Of a DNA stretch of 64,000 nucleotides, positions 54,107-64,000 are shown piece by piece. The number at the start of each line of letters is the position of its first letter. Within the stretch, counting starts at the first letter, position 1. A model generated the notes under the pieces. That model searched no databases, had not been told where the DNA came from, and worked only from the letters and a program-made list of their open reading frames with translations. Location: the NCBI RefSeq assembly GCF_013368755.1, contig NC_049562.1:6138001-6202000 (forward strand). Reading direction: 5' to 3'. Made by a program: the position numbers and the translations under genes. Source of the stretch: Talaromyces rugulosus. Taxonomy: Eukaryota; Ascomycota; Eurotiomycetes; Eurotiales; Trichocomaceae.

Positions 54107-57100
54107 ATGGGTGGAGAAAGTCACCCTCGGATCGCTTCCAGCTCTTATCCGAAGCTGGTCGAGCGTCCTGTCGGCCAGCATATCAAGAAGATTTACCTTG
54201 ACAGGCTGCGCCAGTTTGTAGACGATGGCCAATATAGGATCAATGGTCTGAAAGCGTTCGTTTCCCTCTGCGTCACAATTCATCCATTCATGACTGGTAC
54301 CTTGACTACAGAAGGCGTTTAATTGACTTGAGTCGACATGCAGAAAATACGAAAACACCGTCGTATCAGACCAAGACCACGTCAAATTGTATGTCTACTC
54401 CCCGCCAAACCTCTCGCGCCCCACCTTCGAAGACGCGACCTCCCACGAATTCGAGCCGACGAGCGTCGGCGCCTCCTTTGGCCCAAGTTGGTCCACACAC
54501 TGGTTCCGCATTCACCTCACGGTGCCGCAAGACTTGTTGAAAGCAGAAGGCCTCGAGTTCCACTGGGATGCGGGTAACGAGGGCTTGGTCTGGACCGAAG
54601 ATGGTCACCCATTGCAAGGTCTCACTGGAGGTGGAGAGCGCACTGAGTGGATTATCCCAGCTGCCTTCCGTGATGGCAAAGAACACGTTTTCTATATTGA
54701 AATGGCGTGCAACTTAATGTTTGGAAATTCCAACGGTGATACAATTCAGCCGCCGGACCCGAATAGATATTACAGGCTCTCAAAGGCCCAGATTGTAGCC
54801 GTCAACCTAGATGCTAGGGCTTTGGGATATGATTTCTGGATCATTGGAGGCAAGTTTAGATCACCATAACCCCGTGATACCTCTTACTGACTGGGAAAGA
54901 AGATGCTGCCAGAGAGTTCCCGCAAGATTCCTGGGAACAGCACGAAGCTGTCACGGTAGCCAATTCGATCATTGATGCTTTCATTGCAGACAATGGAAGT
55001 CAGGAATCCATCAAAAAAGGACGCAAGATTGCACAGAAATATCTGGGCAACAAAATAGACTCCCACGAAGTTTACAACACGGGCACCGAAGCCATTGTGT
55101 ACGCCATCGGTCATTGTCATATCGACACTTGTTGGTTGTGGCCATTTGCAGAGACCAAGCGCAAAGTTGCCCGGTCTTGGTCTAACCAGTGTGATCTGAT
55201 GGACCGGTATCCCGAGCATCGATTCACATGCTCGCAGGCCCAGCAGTTCAAATGGCTTCAACAGTACTATCCATCTGTTTTCGACCGTGTCAAGGCCAAC
55301 GTCAAGAAAGGATCCTTCCATCCCATTGGTGGAAGCTGGGTTGAACATGACACCAATTTACCAAGTGGTGAATCTCTCGTGAGGCAGTTCTTGTACGGGC
55401 AGCGCTTCTTTGAGAGCCGCTTTGGTGAAAGATCTCGTACTTTCTGGCTGCCAGATACATTCGGCTATTCATCTCAACTGCCCCAACTTTGCCGACTGGC
55501 AGGCATGGAACGATTTTTCACCCAGAAACTAAGCTGGAACAACATAAACAACTTTCCCCATACTACCTTCAACTGGGTTTCACTTGACGGCAGCCAAGTG
55601 CTCTGTCATATGACCCCAGCGGAGACGTATACTGCTGATGCTCATTTTGGAGATGTCAGGCGCAGTGTTACGCAACACAAGTCTATGGACCAAGACAAGA
55701 CTTCACTTTTGGTCTTCGGCAAGGGTGACGGAGGTGGCGGTCCTACCTTTGAGCATTTGGAGAAACTGCGTCGATGCCGCGGTTTGTCTGACAAGGTTGG
55801 CCTACTTCCTCGCGTCAAGATGAATACATCTGTCGATGAGTTTTTCGATCAACTTCAAGCCAAAGCTGCCAAGGACACTGACTTTGTTACTTGGTACGGC
55901 GAACTTTATTTTGAGTTGCATCGGGGTACCTACACCACCCAGGCGAACAACAAGCGGAACAACCGAAAGGCAGAGTTCTTGCTCCGCGAGATTGAATACC
56001 TAGCAACCCTAGCAACTATCAGTGGGAAGAACGACAAATACAAGTATCCCAAGAAAGACCTCGATGACATATGGGAGTCGGTCCTTCTGTGCCAGTTCCA
56101 CGACTGTCTACCTGGTAGCTCAATTGAAATGTGCTACGATGACACTGATGAGATCTATGCCGAGGTCTTTGCCACTGGCTATAAGCTCAAGAAGGAAGTT
56201 TTGGAGGCTCTTGGATTTGGTGGCAACCATTCCAACAACAACCTCGTCGCCATCAACACGATGCCGTGGGCTCGTTCGGAAATTGTCAGGGTCTCTGATG
56301 TATTGCCAAGTTCAAATGGTCCTAGTTACGCCCTTGTTAGCGGCAACACTGGCGTCATTAATGCGCAACTTCTCAGTACTACACAGAAGCCATCGGTATC
56401 TGTCCAGCAAATTAGGAAAGGGGTATTCCGCCTGTCCAACAGCAAGCTCCGCCTCGATGTTCAAAATGGTGTGATAGTTTCGTTGTACGATCTCGAAGCC
56501 GACCGCGAAGTTATTGCTCGAGATGGTAAGGCTGGCCAGTTTGTTGTCTTCGATGATAAGCCTCTATACTGGCAGGCCTGGGACGTCGAGGTTTTCCACC
56601 TCGACTCGCGTAAAGAACTTACGTCTAGCCAGACAACAATTGCCGAAGACTCACAGTACCGTGTCAGTGTTGTCACCAGCACTCAAATCAGCGACAAGAG
56701 TTGGGTCAAGACAACTATCAGTCTGGCGGCTAGCGTGCATGACGAGCCCTCATACGTGGAATTTGATAGTGAGGTTGAATGGCAAGAAGACAAGAAATTC
56801 CTTAAGGTCGAATTCCCCGTTGATGTGCGTAACACCGAGGCCTCTTACGAAACTCAATACGGGATCGTCCGTCGTCCCACTCACTACAACACAAGGTATG
56901 TTATTTTCCGATTTTGCACAACTTGATTAATACTGACATTCCATCTCCAGCTGGGACATGGCCAAATTCGAAGTTTGCTGCCACAAGTTTGCTGATTTGT
57001 CCGAGCACGGATACGGAGTGTCGATTCTCAACGACTCCAAATACGGATTCGCTACTGTCGGCAACCTCATGCGTCTGTCTCTTCTCCGAGCGCCCAAGGC

Positions 57101-57587
57101 TCCAGATGGCCACGCCGACATGGGCCGTCACCGCATCCGCTACGCCATTCTTCCACACTCTGGCCCACTTGACCACCGCACTGTACGCGCTGGATACAAC
57201 TTCAACAGCCCGTTGACGGTGACCTCTGTCTCAAAAGATCAAACTACCACTAGCAGCAGCAGCATATTTAGCTCGGTGCGTGTGAGTGGCTCCAAGTCAC
57301 TTGTTTTGGACACCATCAAGCGCGGAGAAGACGACGAAGATGTCTCCCGCGGCGACTTTGCCAAACGCAGCGGCCAAAGCGTCATTCTACGTGTATACGA
57401 GTCCCTTGGTGGGAAAAGCCGTGGCAAGATCCACACGACACTGCCGGTCAAAAAGGTATGGAAGACGAACATTCTGGAAGATGACGAGGCTGCCTTGCGG
57501 ATCGTGTCTAGCCAGGGTGGTGACGGCCTGAGCGTGGATATCGAATTGAGGCCGTTCGAGGTGGCCACCTATAGGCTTCAGCTGTAG
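54107..57587 (+). CDS. ams1: Alpha-mannosidase Ams1 (GH38)
   Basis: A vacuolar/cytosolic alpha-mannosidase that trims free oligomannosides. In yeast it reaches the vacuole by the Cvt route. Exons 54107-54255, 54344-54849, 54900-56895 and 56951-57587 give 1095 residues, near yeast Ams1. Landmarks are GHCHIDTCWLWPFAETKRKV (zinc-binding His and Asp), GGSWVEHDTNLPSGESLVRQ and RTFWLPDTFGYSSQLPQLCR with the nucleophile Asp. The C-terminal beta region has YVEFDSEVEWQEDKKFLKVE and RAPKAPDGHADMGRHRI. Intron 2 (54850-54899) is of the GC-AG type (GCAAGT), and only its removal joins WIIG to EDAAREFPQD. Intron 1 starts GTTCGT. There is no signal peptide, as expected for Ams1. Confidence 0.95.
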
Positions 57588-57933
57588 GCTTTTCTGTTCA
57601 CGACAGATGGCGAGGATGTGAATGGTTTCGAGGAAAATACTGTAAACGACGAATATATCATTGTTACATGCTAGTCTTGAATAACGCAAATGTTGTATGT
57701 GCTGAAAAATGTATTGCTTACGCCCATGAAACTGAGCAGGAATAAATAAATGCATATAATAATCGTATATCCCACCAAGTAATACAATTAGTAATATAAT
57801 ATCGAGCCTTTTGCACGTCCTATCTTCAAATCACCCAACGCCAATCCATACCAACCACCTTGCCAATGCTTAAACGCGACTATAAAAAACGAGAAAAGAA
57901 AATCACCGAGATAAAGACCCGAGGTGGGAAAGC
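57588..57933. other. Convergent 3' spacer
   Basis: 346 bases between the ams1 and eaf6 stops. AT rich; no gene is seen. Confidence 0.5.
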
Positions 57934-58912
57934 TCAATCTCGTCCATAACTGATCTTCAGCCTCTTCGCGGGTGGCTTGCTAGACCCGTTCCCTTCCATA
58001 TCTACATCCTCGTCATCCTTGGCGACAGGCGTAGACACAGACGAGTTCTTCTTCTTGTTCTTTGACGAGCCGCTTTTCGTTCCGTCTGCTTTGGCGCTTG
58101 AGCCTCCTCCTCCGCCATTATTGGACGCAGAGGAAGGACCACCGTGGGACGATGTTGGCGTGGGTGCATGCGACGGCGTTGTTTGTACCGAGGATGGTGC
58201 GGGTGAATCCTAGAACCAAGTCAGCCATGTTGGCCCATTTTCAACGACAGAAAGTAGATGTAAAAGCAAAGAAACATACGCGCATAAACGAGGCGGAACT
58301 CCGACTAAACACTCGATCCGTGTCCGTCACAGCTGATTTGCGTCGCATGGTGCCACCGCCGCCCGCACCAGATATCGAGAGGCTGCCAGCGCCTCCTAGG
58401 CCAGATGAGCCACTCGAGCCCTTGATATAATTGTCGAATCCTCTGATGATGTTGCCCGCGCTGGTCTCTTCGAGGTATGACTGTTCGAAACGGAAGATAT
58501 TATCTTCTAGTTGCGTCTGCTCAAGGTTCATGGTTAGCTTTAGTTTCTTTTCTTTTTTTTTTACTAGAGCTAGACAAGTGAATAGTACCATGCTTTTATC
58601 CATCAATCGCTTCCTCTGTAAAGTGTCGCGTAACTCGCGTCGCAACTTTTCGTAGTAAGGTAGGCCGCGATTCTCAGAGGCACCACTAGCCGTGGCAGCG
58701 GCGGGGTTGGAGCCAGGGTTCTTGTTGTTACTGGGAGTTCCCATGTTGGATTGCGCCGTTTGCGAATTCGACTGGGGGGCATTCGATGTCGTTTCAGTGT
58801 TGGAGGTATTCGTGGTTGCCGAGTTGTTGTTGGCAGGTTTATCTGATGATGATGCTGTTGTCGCTGCTGCAGCGGCAGCGGGCGGAGCGGTGTCTGAAGC
58901 GGTGTCGGCCAT
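57934..58912 (-). CDS. eaf6: Histone acetyltransferase complex subunit Eaf6
   Basis: A small shared subunit of NuA4 and NuA3 acetyltransferase complexes. Exons 58589-58912, 58280-58516 and 57934-58209 give 278 residues. The conserved helix runs YYEKLRRELRDTLQRKRLMD, then QLEDNIFRFEQSYLEETSAG, then NIIRGFDNYIKG. The N-terminal ~80 residues are Ala/Ser/Thr/Asn rich and disordered. The C-terminus is low-complexity and ends with a basic PPAKRLKISYGRD that looks like a nuclear signal. Longer than yeast Eaf6 because of these tails. It is divergent from the copper transporter. Confidence 0.92.
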
Positions 58913-59069
58913 TCTGCTGGACAAAAAGAAAATTGTGTTTGCAAGTGTATCGACGAACAATGGAGGGAAAAGACAATAGCGAGTCAAGTTCTGGATGGGA
59001 CGTAGTCGTGTTTGACATGTTTGCATCGCTGATCCGGCTGGTGACGGCATCGGTTGAGCCTCGCCCTTG

Positions 59070-59092
59070 CGTTGCAGCTCGCAACTGCAACG
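59070..59092. repeat. Inverted repeat in the eaf6/copper-transporter promoter
   Basis: CGTTGCAG (59070-59077) and CTGCAACG (59085-59092) are perfect 8-base inverted copies separated by seven bases, 83 bases before the copper-transporter ATG. It may be a binding site for a dimeric regulator. The role is unknown. Confidence 0.5.
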
Positions 59093-59174
59093 TCTTTCTG
59101 CTTCGACTTCGGCATTGGTTTGATCTAACCTCATTTTTGTGTATATTTACTTCACTCTCTTTGCACATTGAATC

Positions 59175-59946
59175 ATGGATCACTCGCACATGGGCCATGG
59201 CGGTATGGATCACGGTGGGATGGACCACGGCGACGGGCAGTGTGTAACAAACGTACGATTTGTTTACTGATCTCTATCATTCAGATCGGGTGAAGCTAAT
59301 AAATTAATAGATGCTGTTTACATGGTCATCCAAAAACGTCTGCGTTGTCTTTCCTGAATGGCGCATCACCGGCACTGGCTCTCTCATCGCCTCCCTCCTC
59401 GCTATCATCCTCCTCACGGCCGCCTACGAAGCTGTCCGAAGCTTTACACGCATCTATGAAGCAAACCACACCCAACGCCTGAGGGCATACTCCTCAACTG
59501 TCGTGACCGGTATGTTTTTTCCTCTCCTCTCTCATATGTCCTGGGTTTTCTTTTCCCCCCGCCAGCCTATTGCTGAAGCTCGGGCGTCTTTGCAAGACAA
59601 TGAGAACATTCAACAATCCGTGGACGACGCCGAGACAGGTCGATCCGGAGGTCTTTCGAACTTCACCAGCTCACTGCTTGTAGGCAGGGACAGCAAGCAA
59701 GCGCTGGAGCAGCGAGGCAAGATAGTAATGGCCCTGTTGTACGCGGTGCAAGTCTTTTATAGTTTTTTTATTATGTTGGTATCCCCCCAATCCATTATGT
59801 TGGTATCCCGAAGCTAACGACGGGACAGGCTTCTTTTCATGACATACAACGGCTGGATTATGCTTGCCGTAGCTGTTGGCGCGTTCGTTGGATATTTGGT
59901 CTTTGGAGGCGGCTCGTCTGCAACAAAGTCGGCAGCTTGTCACTAA
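59175..59946 (+). CDS. Ctr-family copper transporter
   Basis: A copper(I) channel-like trimer subunit. Exons 59175-59252, 59311-59509, 59579-59774 and 59829-59946 give 196 residues. The N-terminus is rich in His and Met (MDHSHMGHGGMDHGGMDHG). Helix 1 is TGTGSLIASLLAIILLTAAY, helix 2 includes IVMALLYAVQVFYSFFIMLL, and helix 3 (GWIMLAVAVGAFVGYLVFG) has the GxxxG packing motif. The MxxxM copper motif of helix 2 is represented by IMLLFM. Intron 2 (59510-59578) is in frame (69 bases) with a good GTATGT donor and a weaker GAAG acceptor. Intron 3 (59775-59828) starts GTTGGT and lies in a 24-base duplicated segment. The type resembles vacuolar Ctr2 or the plasma-membrane short Ctr; undecided. Confidence 0.88.
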
Positions 59947-60122
59947 GCAAGCATTCGAGATGCTTGGGCCAAGAACGGTGGTTTTTGACGCTTGGCGAAT
60001 TTTTTTGCGGTCAGACCATGCGAATGTTATTGGGCTGTTCTATTTTTTTCAAGTATATGTCATCCAGCGTTATATTCGGGTAGCGTTAGTTTTTCTTCTT
60101 CTTTTTTTCTCAGAGTGAAATG

Positions 60123-61669
60123 TCAAGGAACTTCGATATCACTGTCGTCACCTCCGAAACCGAAGCTAAAACCTCCAGATGTGTTGTTGATATTTTCATC
60201 ATCCACCTTTCCATGTACAATCTCATCCCATTTTCTCTTCTTCCCCTCTCTTTGCTTTTCTAGATCGTGCAAAGCTTCGTCCAAAAGGTCTGGATGCCGC
60301 TGTCTTAATTCCTCGACGAACCGGTTGTACGGATCTTCGACATTTTTCCGAAATCCAGAGACTTGGTCTGCTTTATTTTGCAAGAAATCAAGAGCGGCAG
60401 TGAGGTGTGCCTTGGGCACAAAATTCTGCGTGATGGCAATGGACGGCTCCAGATTGACCACCAAATGCCACCAGCCGGACGGAACGTGTAGGACTTCGCC
60501 TTCGCCGCAGATGCCTTCCATACATCCAGGCGTTCGTCTGGCCTCGGCGTGGAAGCCCAGCAGCCATTCAGCTATGCTCAGAGGCGAGGTTACTTCGCTC
60601 TGGTCGGCCGAGACATACACGCCCGGCGGTGGGGGAAGTTTTGTAGAAGAAGGGAACATGATCCAATACTTGGACCCGCGCAGCACGGCGTTCCACGCGC
60701 TTGTGGCGTTTGGGTCCTTGTGGAAAGTGCTCCCTGATCGTTCGGGCCCGATGATTAGCCATCGACTATCCGGGCGATCAGATTCCAGAACGGCAAAGAG
60801 ATCTTCGCCGAAACAGGATGGTGGCCAGTATGCGGCATCGGGGGGAACGTTGTCTGAACGGGGTCCAGCTTTGATGTTCATTTTCGAAACAAAGTCACGA
60901 TCGAACAGGTACAGAGGGCTCTCGTCGGCGTTGTTTTTCATATAGTCGACATACGTCTTCAAGGGCCAATCTACGGCCTCTGCTCGGAATAAGGTGTTGC
61001 TGTGCTTGTCGATGAGTTCGTCTGTAGACCACTGCGTGTACACGGGCCACTCCTTGACTGGCTCGGTCAGGACAAATGGCCGGTCAGTCCATGATTCTTG
61101 GAACTCATCTGGAGACAGGTTCTTGAGCCGAGTGATCTGGTTCCGAGAAGGAATGCCGGTGACAAACGGGTCCAACGATACATGGGCACAATAAAAAGGC
61201 CGGTGCAGAGTATCGGAAAACAGATTCGCACAGACCACGACAGGCACCTGGGACGGCGCCAGGTTCAAAAAGGTAGCTCGCCAGGAGCCCTGCCATTTGA
61301 ATCCTTGCCGAGAGTCCCTAGAACTGTCAGTTACGGACGTTATAAAAAATCAGTTTGGCTATCTTACCGGATCAGGAAGGTCTTCCATATATCTTCGGAT
61401 CTCGTGAATGCATACAACGCCTTGCACGTACGACCCAGCTTCAACAGACTCGAAGGATCCAGCCACTCCAGTACCATCAGGACAACTTCGTCGGTCAACG
61501 CACCGAGGTTGCCCAGTGCATCCCGCAGGTTCGAGGCTGCAACGAGGGCATTCCCACTGGGCTTGACCCCGAGTGGATGGCACGGCACCGCATCGCCGGC
61601 GTCAGTCTGGGGCAAATCGTCCTGACAGAGGCCAGGCTGCTCTCTCGGCAGAGCTTCGGCGGCGGCCAT
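60123..61669 (-). CDS. F-box and JmjC domain protein (JMJD6-like)
   Basis: A predicted Fe(II)/2-oxoglutarate oxygenase. Exons 61368-61669 and 60123-61317 (intron 61318-61367) give 498 residues. Residues ~50-105 form an F-box-like helix bundle (LTDEVVLMVLEWLDPSSLLK, LGRTCKALYAFTRSEDIWK). The JmjC barrel follows: RPFVLTEPVKEWPVYTQWST, YLFDRDF, GSTFHKDPNATSAWNAVLRG with the H-x-D iron ligands, then GEVLHVPSGWWHLVVNLEP with the second His. The C-terminus has a basic KRKWDEIVHG and an acidic FGGDDSDIEVP. F-box plus JmjC proteins of this layout are known in fungi; substrate is not known here. It is divergent from eIF4A. Confidence 0.88.
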
Positions 61670-61796
61670 CGTGATACACAGGTTGATATCAAAAAAGACG
61701 AAAACACAGGCTGTAATACAGTAATATAAATACAGTATCACACAGTCAGAAAGCCCTAAATCCGTAACGGGTAAAGCGTGGAAATATATGAGTCAT

Positions 61797-61913
61797 GATT
61801 GGCTGCGGTGGCCGGCAAAATGCTGGGCGGCGTTGGACACTAGCCAATCGCAGAGCACTATTTGGTACACAAATGTGGGGCACAAAGCGAAGAAAAATCC
61901 GCAACCAGCCAAT
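61797..61913. promoter_or_regulatory. Three CCAAT boxes, two in GCCAATCGCAG repeats
   Basis: In the 605-base divergent spacer (61670-62274), GATTGGC (inverted CCAAT) lies at 61797-61803, CCAAT at 61844-61848 and CCAAT at 61909-61913. The last two sit in identical AGCCAATCGCAG 12-mers 65 bases apart. These are candidate sites for the HAP/CBC (AnCF) complex, for eIF4A, the JmjC gene or both. The rest of the spacer is GC rich with a long leader before the eIF4A start. Confidence 0.5.
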
Positions 61914-62274
61914 CGCAGCACTGCAAATGCAGGCGGCGACGAGGGGCAAATAAAATTATTACTGCCGGGGCTCGTCCAGGCAGGCAGGCGGCGGGCGGCG
62001 GGCAAACTCACGCTAGGATAGAAAATTTCACATCTTAAAAAAAAAAACTTCCCTCCCTTCTCCTCTAGTTTTCTCAACCCTACAACACCCCAATCTACAA
62101 AAGAAGACATATCACATCCCTAGAATCCACCAGTGCTCTCTGTGTAAGAGAGTCGAGATTCTAGTTTTTACCACCTTACCTAGCGCCCTATCCACATTCG
62201 CTTGTGGTTTATTCCCCCACTGTCTTCCGGTCACAGCGCAACGCTTGTGATCTTCTTTCCGACTAAACGCAATC

Positions 62275-63856
62275 ATGGCTTCCAAGGGCGGCTTGGAGGA
62301 GGTCCCTGAGGGTATGCATCCCCTATCTGGCTTTTCATTCTTTATCGAGCGGGCAAAAGTCGATTATCGTGTGATTATCACGAGATACGCCCGCTTCCAA
62401 CCCTCGCCAGCACAAATTTCAACCCCGCCACAGGATGTCTGCTAACATGTATGCCACCCAACAGGACAGATCGAGTCCAACTATGACGAGGTCACCGACT
62501 CCTTCGACTCCATGAACCTCAAGGCCGAGCTTCTTCGCGGTGAGTGCGACCCCGCGACTACACGTGGCAACGTTTCTATTTTTCGAAAGATCGAGACTGA
62601 CCCCAACAATCAGGTGTCTACGCCTACGGTTTCGAGCGTCCTTCCGCTATCCAGCAGCGTGCCATCATGCCCGTCATCAAGGGTAGGTTTATCTTGTCGA
62701 TCTATCAAGGGGGAACAATGTGTGTCTAATGCGTTATGCAGGTAACGATGTCATCGCCCAGGCCCAATCCGGTACCGGTAAGACCGCTACCTTCTCCATC
62801 TCTGCTCTCCAGAAGCTCGACACTAGCCTCAAGGCTTGCCAGGCCCTGATCCTAGCCCCAACCCGTGAGTTGGCCCAGCAGATCCAGAAGGTCGTCGTCG
62901 CCATTGGTGACTTCATGAGCATTGAGTGCCACGCTTGCATTGGTGGTACCAACGTTCGTGAGGACATGAAGGCCCTCCAGGACGGCCCCCAGGTCGTCGT
63001 CGGTACCCCCGGCCGTGTCCAGGACATGATCCAGCGCCGTGTCCTCCGCACCGACAACATCAAGATGTTCGTCCTTGACGAGGCCGATGAGATGCTTTCT
63101 GTAAGTTAATATGCGCCATCTATGCGGGGCTTAAGCTAATCGTCACCAGCGTGGTTTCACCGAGCAAATCTACGACATCTTCCAGCTCCTCCCTCAATCC
63201 ACCCAGGTTGTCCTTCTCTCGGCTACCATGCCCCAGGACGTCCTCGAGGTCACCACCAAGTTCATGCGCGACCCCGTCCGTATCCTCGTCAAGAAGGACG
63301 AGCTTACCCTGGAAGGTATCAAGCAGTTCTACATTGCTGTTGAGAAGGAGGAGTGGAAGCTTGACACCCTCTCCGACTTGTACGAGACCGTTACCATCAC
63401 TCAGGCCGTCATCTTCTGCAACACCCGCCGCAAGGTCGACTGGCTCACCGACAAGCTCACTGCCCGTGACTTCACCGTCTCCGCCATGCACGGAGATATG
63501 GAGCAGTCCCAGCGTGATGTTATCATGAAGGAGTTCCGTTCCGGTTCTTCTCGTGTCCTGATCGCCACTGACCTGTTGGCCCGTGGTATCGATGTCCAGC
63601 AGGTCTCCCTGGTCATCAACTACGATCTCCCCGCCAACCGTGAAAACTACATTCACCGTATCGGTCGTGGTGGTCGTTTCGGTCGTAAGGGTGTCGCCAT
63701 CAACTTCGTCACCGCTGACGACGTCCGTATGATGCGTGAAATCGAGCAGTTCTACAACACCCAGATTGAAGAAATGCCCATGAACGTTGCTGGTATGTTA
63801 AACCCCTCACATTCTGATAATTCATATCGCTAACAACTCCTCTAGACCTTATCTAA
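62275..63856 (+). CDS. tif1: Translation initiation factor eIF4A (DEAD-box helicase)
   Basis: The ATP-dependent RNA helicase of eIF4F that unwinds mRNA leaders. Exons 62275-62311, 62465-62539, 62614-62682, 62742-63100, 63150-63792 and 63846-63856 give 397 residues, the normal size. Helicase motifs in order: Q motif [21 protein letters not shown] (I), PTRELAQQ (Ia), TPGR (Ib), DEAD (II), SAT (III), [13 protein letters not shown] (IV), [19 protein letters not shown] (V) and [10 protein letters not shown] (VI). The chain ends NVADLI. The last coding exon is 11 bases. Strong codon bias (C-ending codons, GGT/GGC for Gly) fits a highly expressed gene. The remainder of the window (63857-64000) is its 3' UTR. 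Confidence 0.97.
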
Positions 63857-64000
63857 ACCACCCTTGTCGTTGCAAATGTGTCTTGTGCGAGTCTTCTTAG
63901 ACTGCTGAAGTCCTTTCTCAAGACCTCCAACCAGTTTGGGTTGGACCCAGCTGGCTTTGGAAAAACGTTTTTCAAAAGTGGCTTTCATATGTAATTGTTC

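Noticed and set aside
63120..63656. 178-codon antisense frame across eIF4A
   Set aside because: A typical shadow of a strongly biased gene; the repetitive Gly/Asp/Leu text has no domain.

Overview
The window comes from a filamentous ascomycete, most likely Eurotiales (an Aspergillus, Penicillium or Talaromyces type of genome). The grounds are short spliceosomal introns (43 to about 150 bases, about 54 of which I could place by reading frame), Zn2Cys6 regulators, roughly 50% GC coding DNA with AT-rich spacers, and fungal versions of Trm5, Rpb4, Nsa2, Cdh1, Smc1, Pdx1, Gpc1, LETM1, Ams1, Eaf6 and eIF4A. The species cannot be named from the sequence alone. I see no rRNA, tRNA, CRISPR array, plasmid-like or intact mobile element.

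Layout. 1-5.7 kb: a 5'-truncated ankyrin-repeat protein, an unknown coiled-coil protein, the tRNA(m1G37) methyltransferase Trm5 and the RNA polymerase II subunit Rpb4. 5.7-16.6 kb: a long spacer, a Dal81/TamA-like zinc-cluster regulator, the 60S assembly factor Nsa2 (extremely fragmented exons) divergent from mitochondrial ribosomal protein bL21m, and aspartyl aminopeptidase. 16.6-24.7 kb: the APC/C activator Cdh1, an alpha-glucoside-type sugar transporter divergent from a secreted histidine acid phosphatase, and a decayed reductase fragment in AT-rich DNA. 24.7-31.7 kb: pyruvate dehydrogenase protein X, a mitochondrial membrane protein and cohesin Smc1.

31.7-36.9 kb is a 5.15 kb stretch without a supportable gene. 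It lies upstream of a DUF2841-like regulator whose reading frame carries two compensating shifts. 39-44.6 kb: an MDR dehydrogenase divergent from a Zn2Cys6 regulator, then glycerophosphocholine acyltransferase Gpc1. 45-51 kb: a LETM1 protein, a Nudix hydrolase and an unknown protein. 51-64 kb: a pyruvate-decarboxylase-like enzyme, vacuolar alpha-mannosidase Ams1, Eaf6 divergent from a Ctr copper transporter, an F-box/JmjC protein divergent from eIF4A.

Most genes are housekeeping and do not form a metabolic cluster. Three divergent pairs may share control: transporter/acid phosphatase (with a Pho4-type CACGTGGG site), dehydrogenase/zinc-cluster regulator, and Nsa2/bL21m (with a TCACGTG box). 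I did not find a clearly new biological system. The most unusual signals are the micro-exon architecture of nsa2, the frequent non-consensus GTT 5' splice sites, one GC-AG intron, a duplicated 5' splice site and the compensated frameshift. All exon limits come from hand reading of splice signals and frame, not from transcripts.
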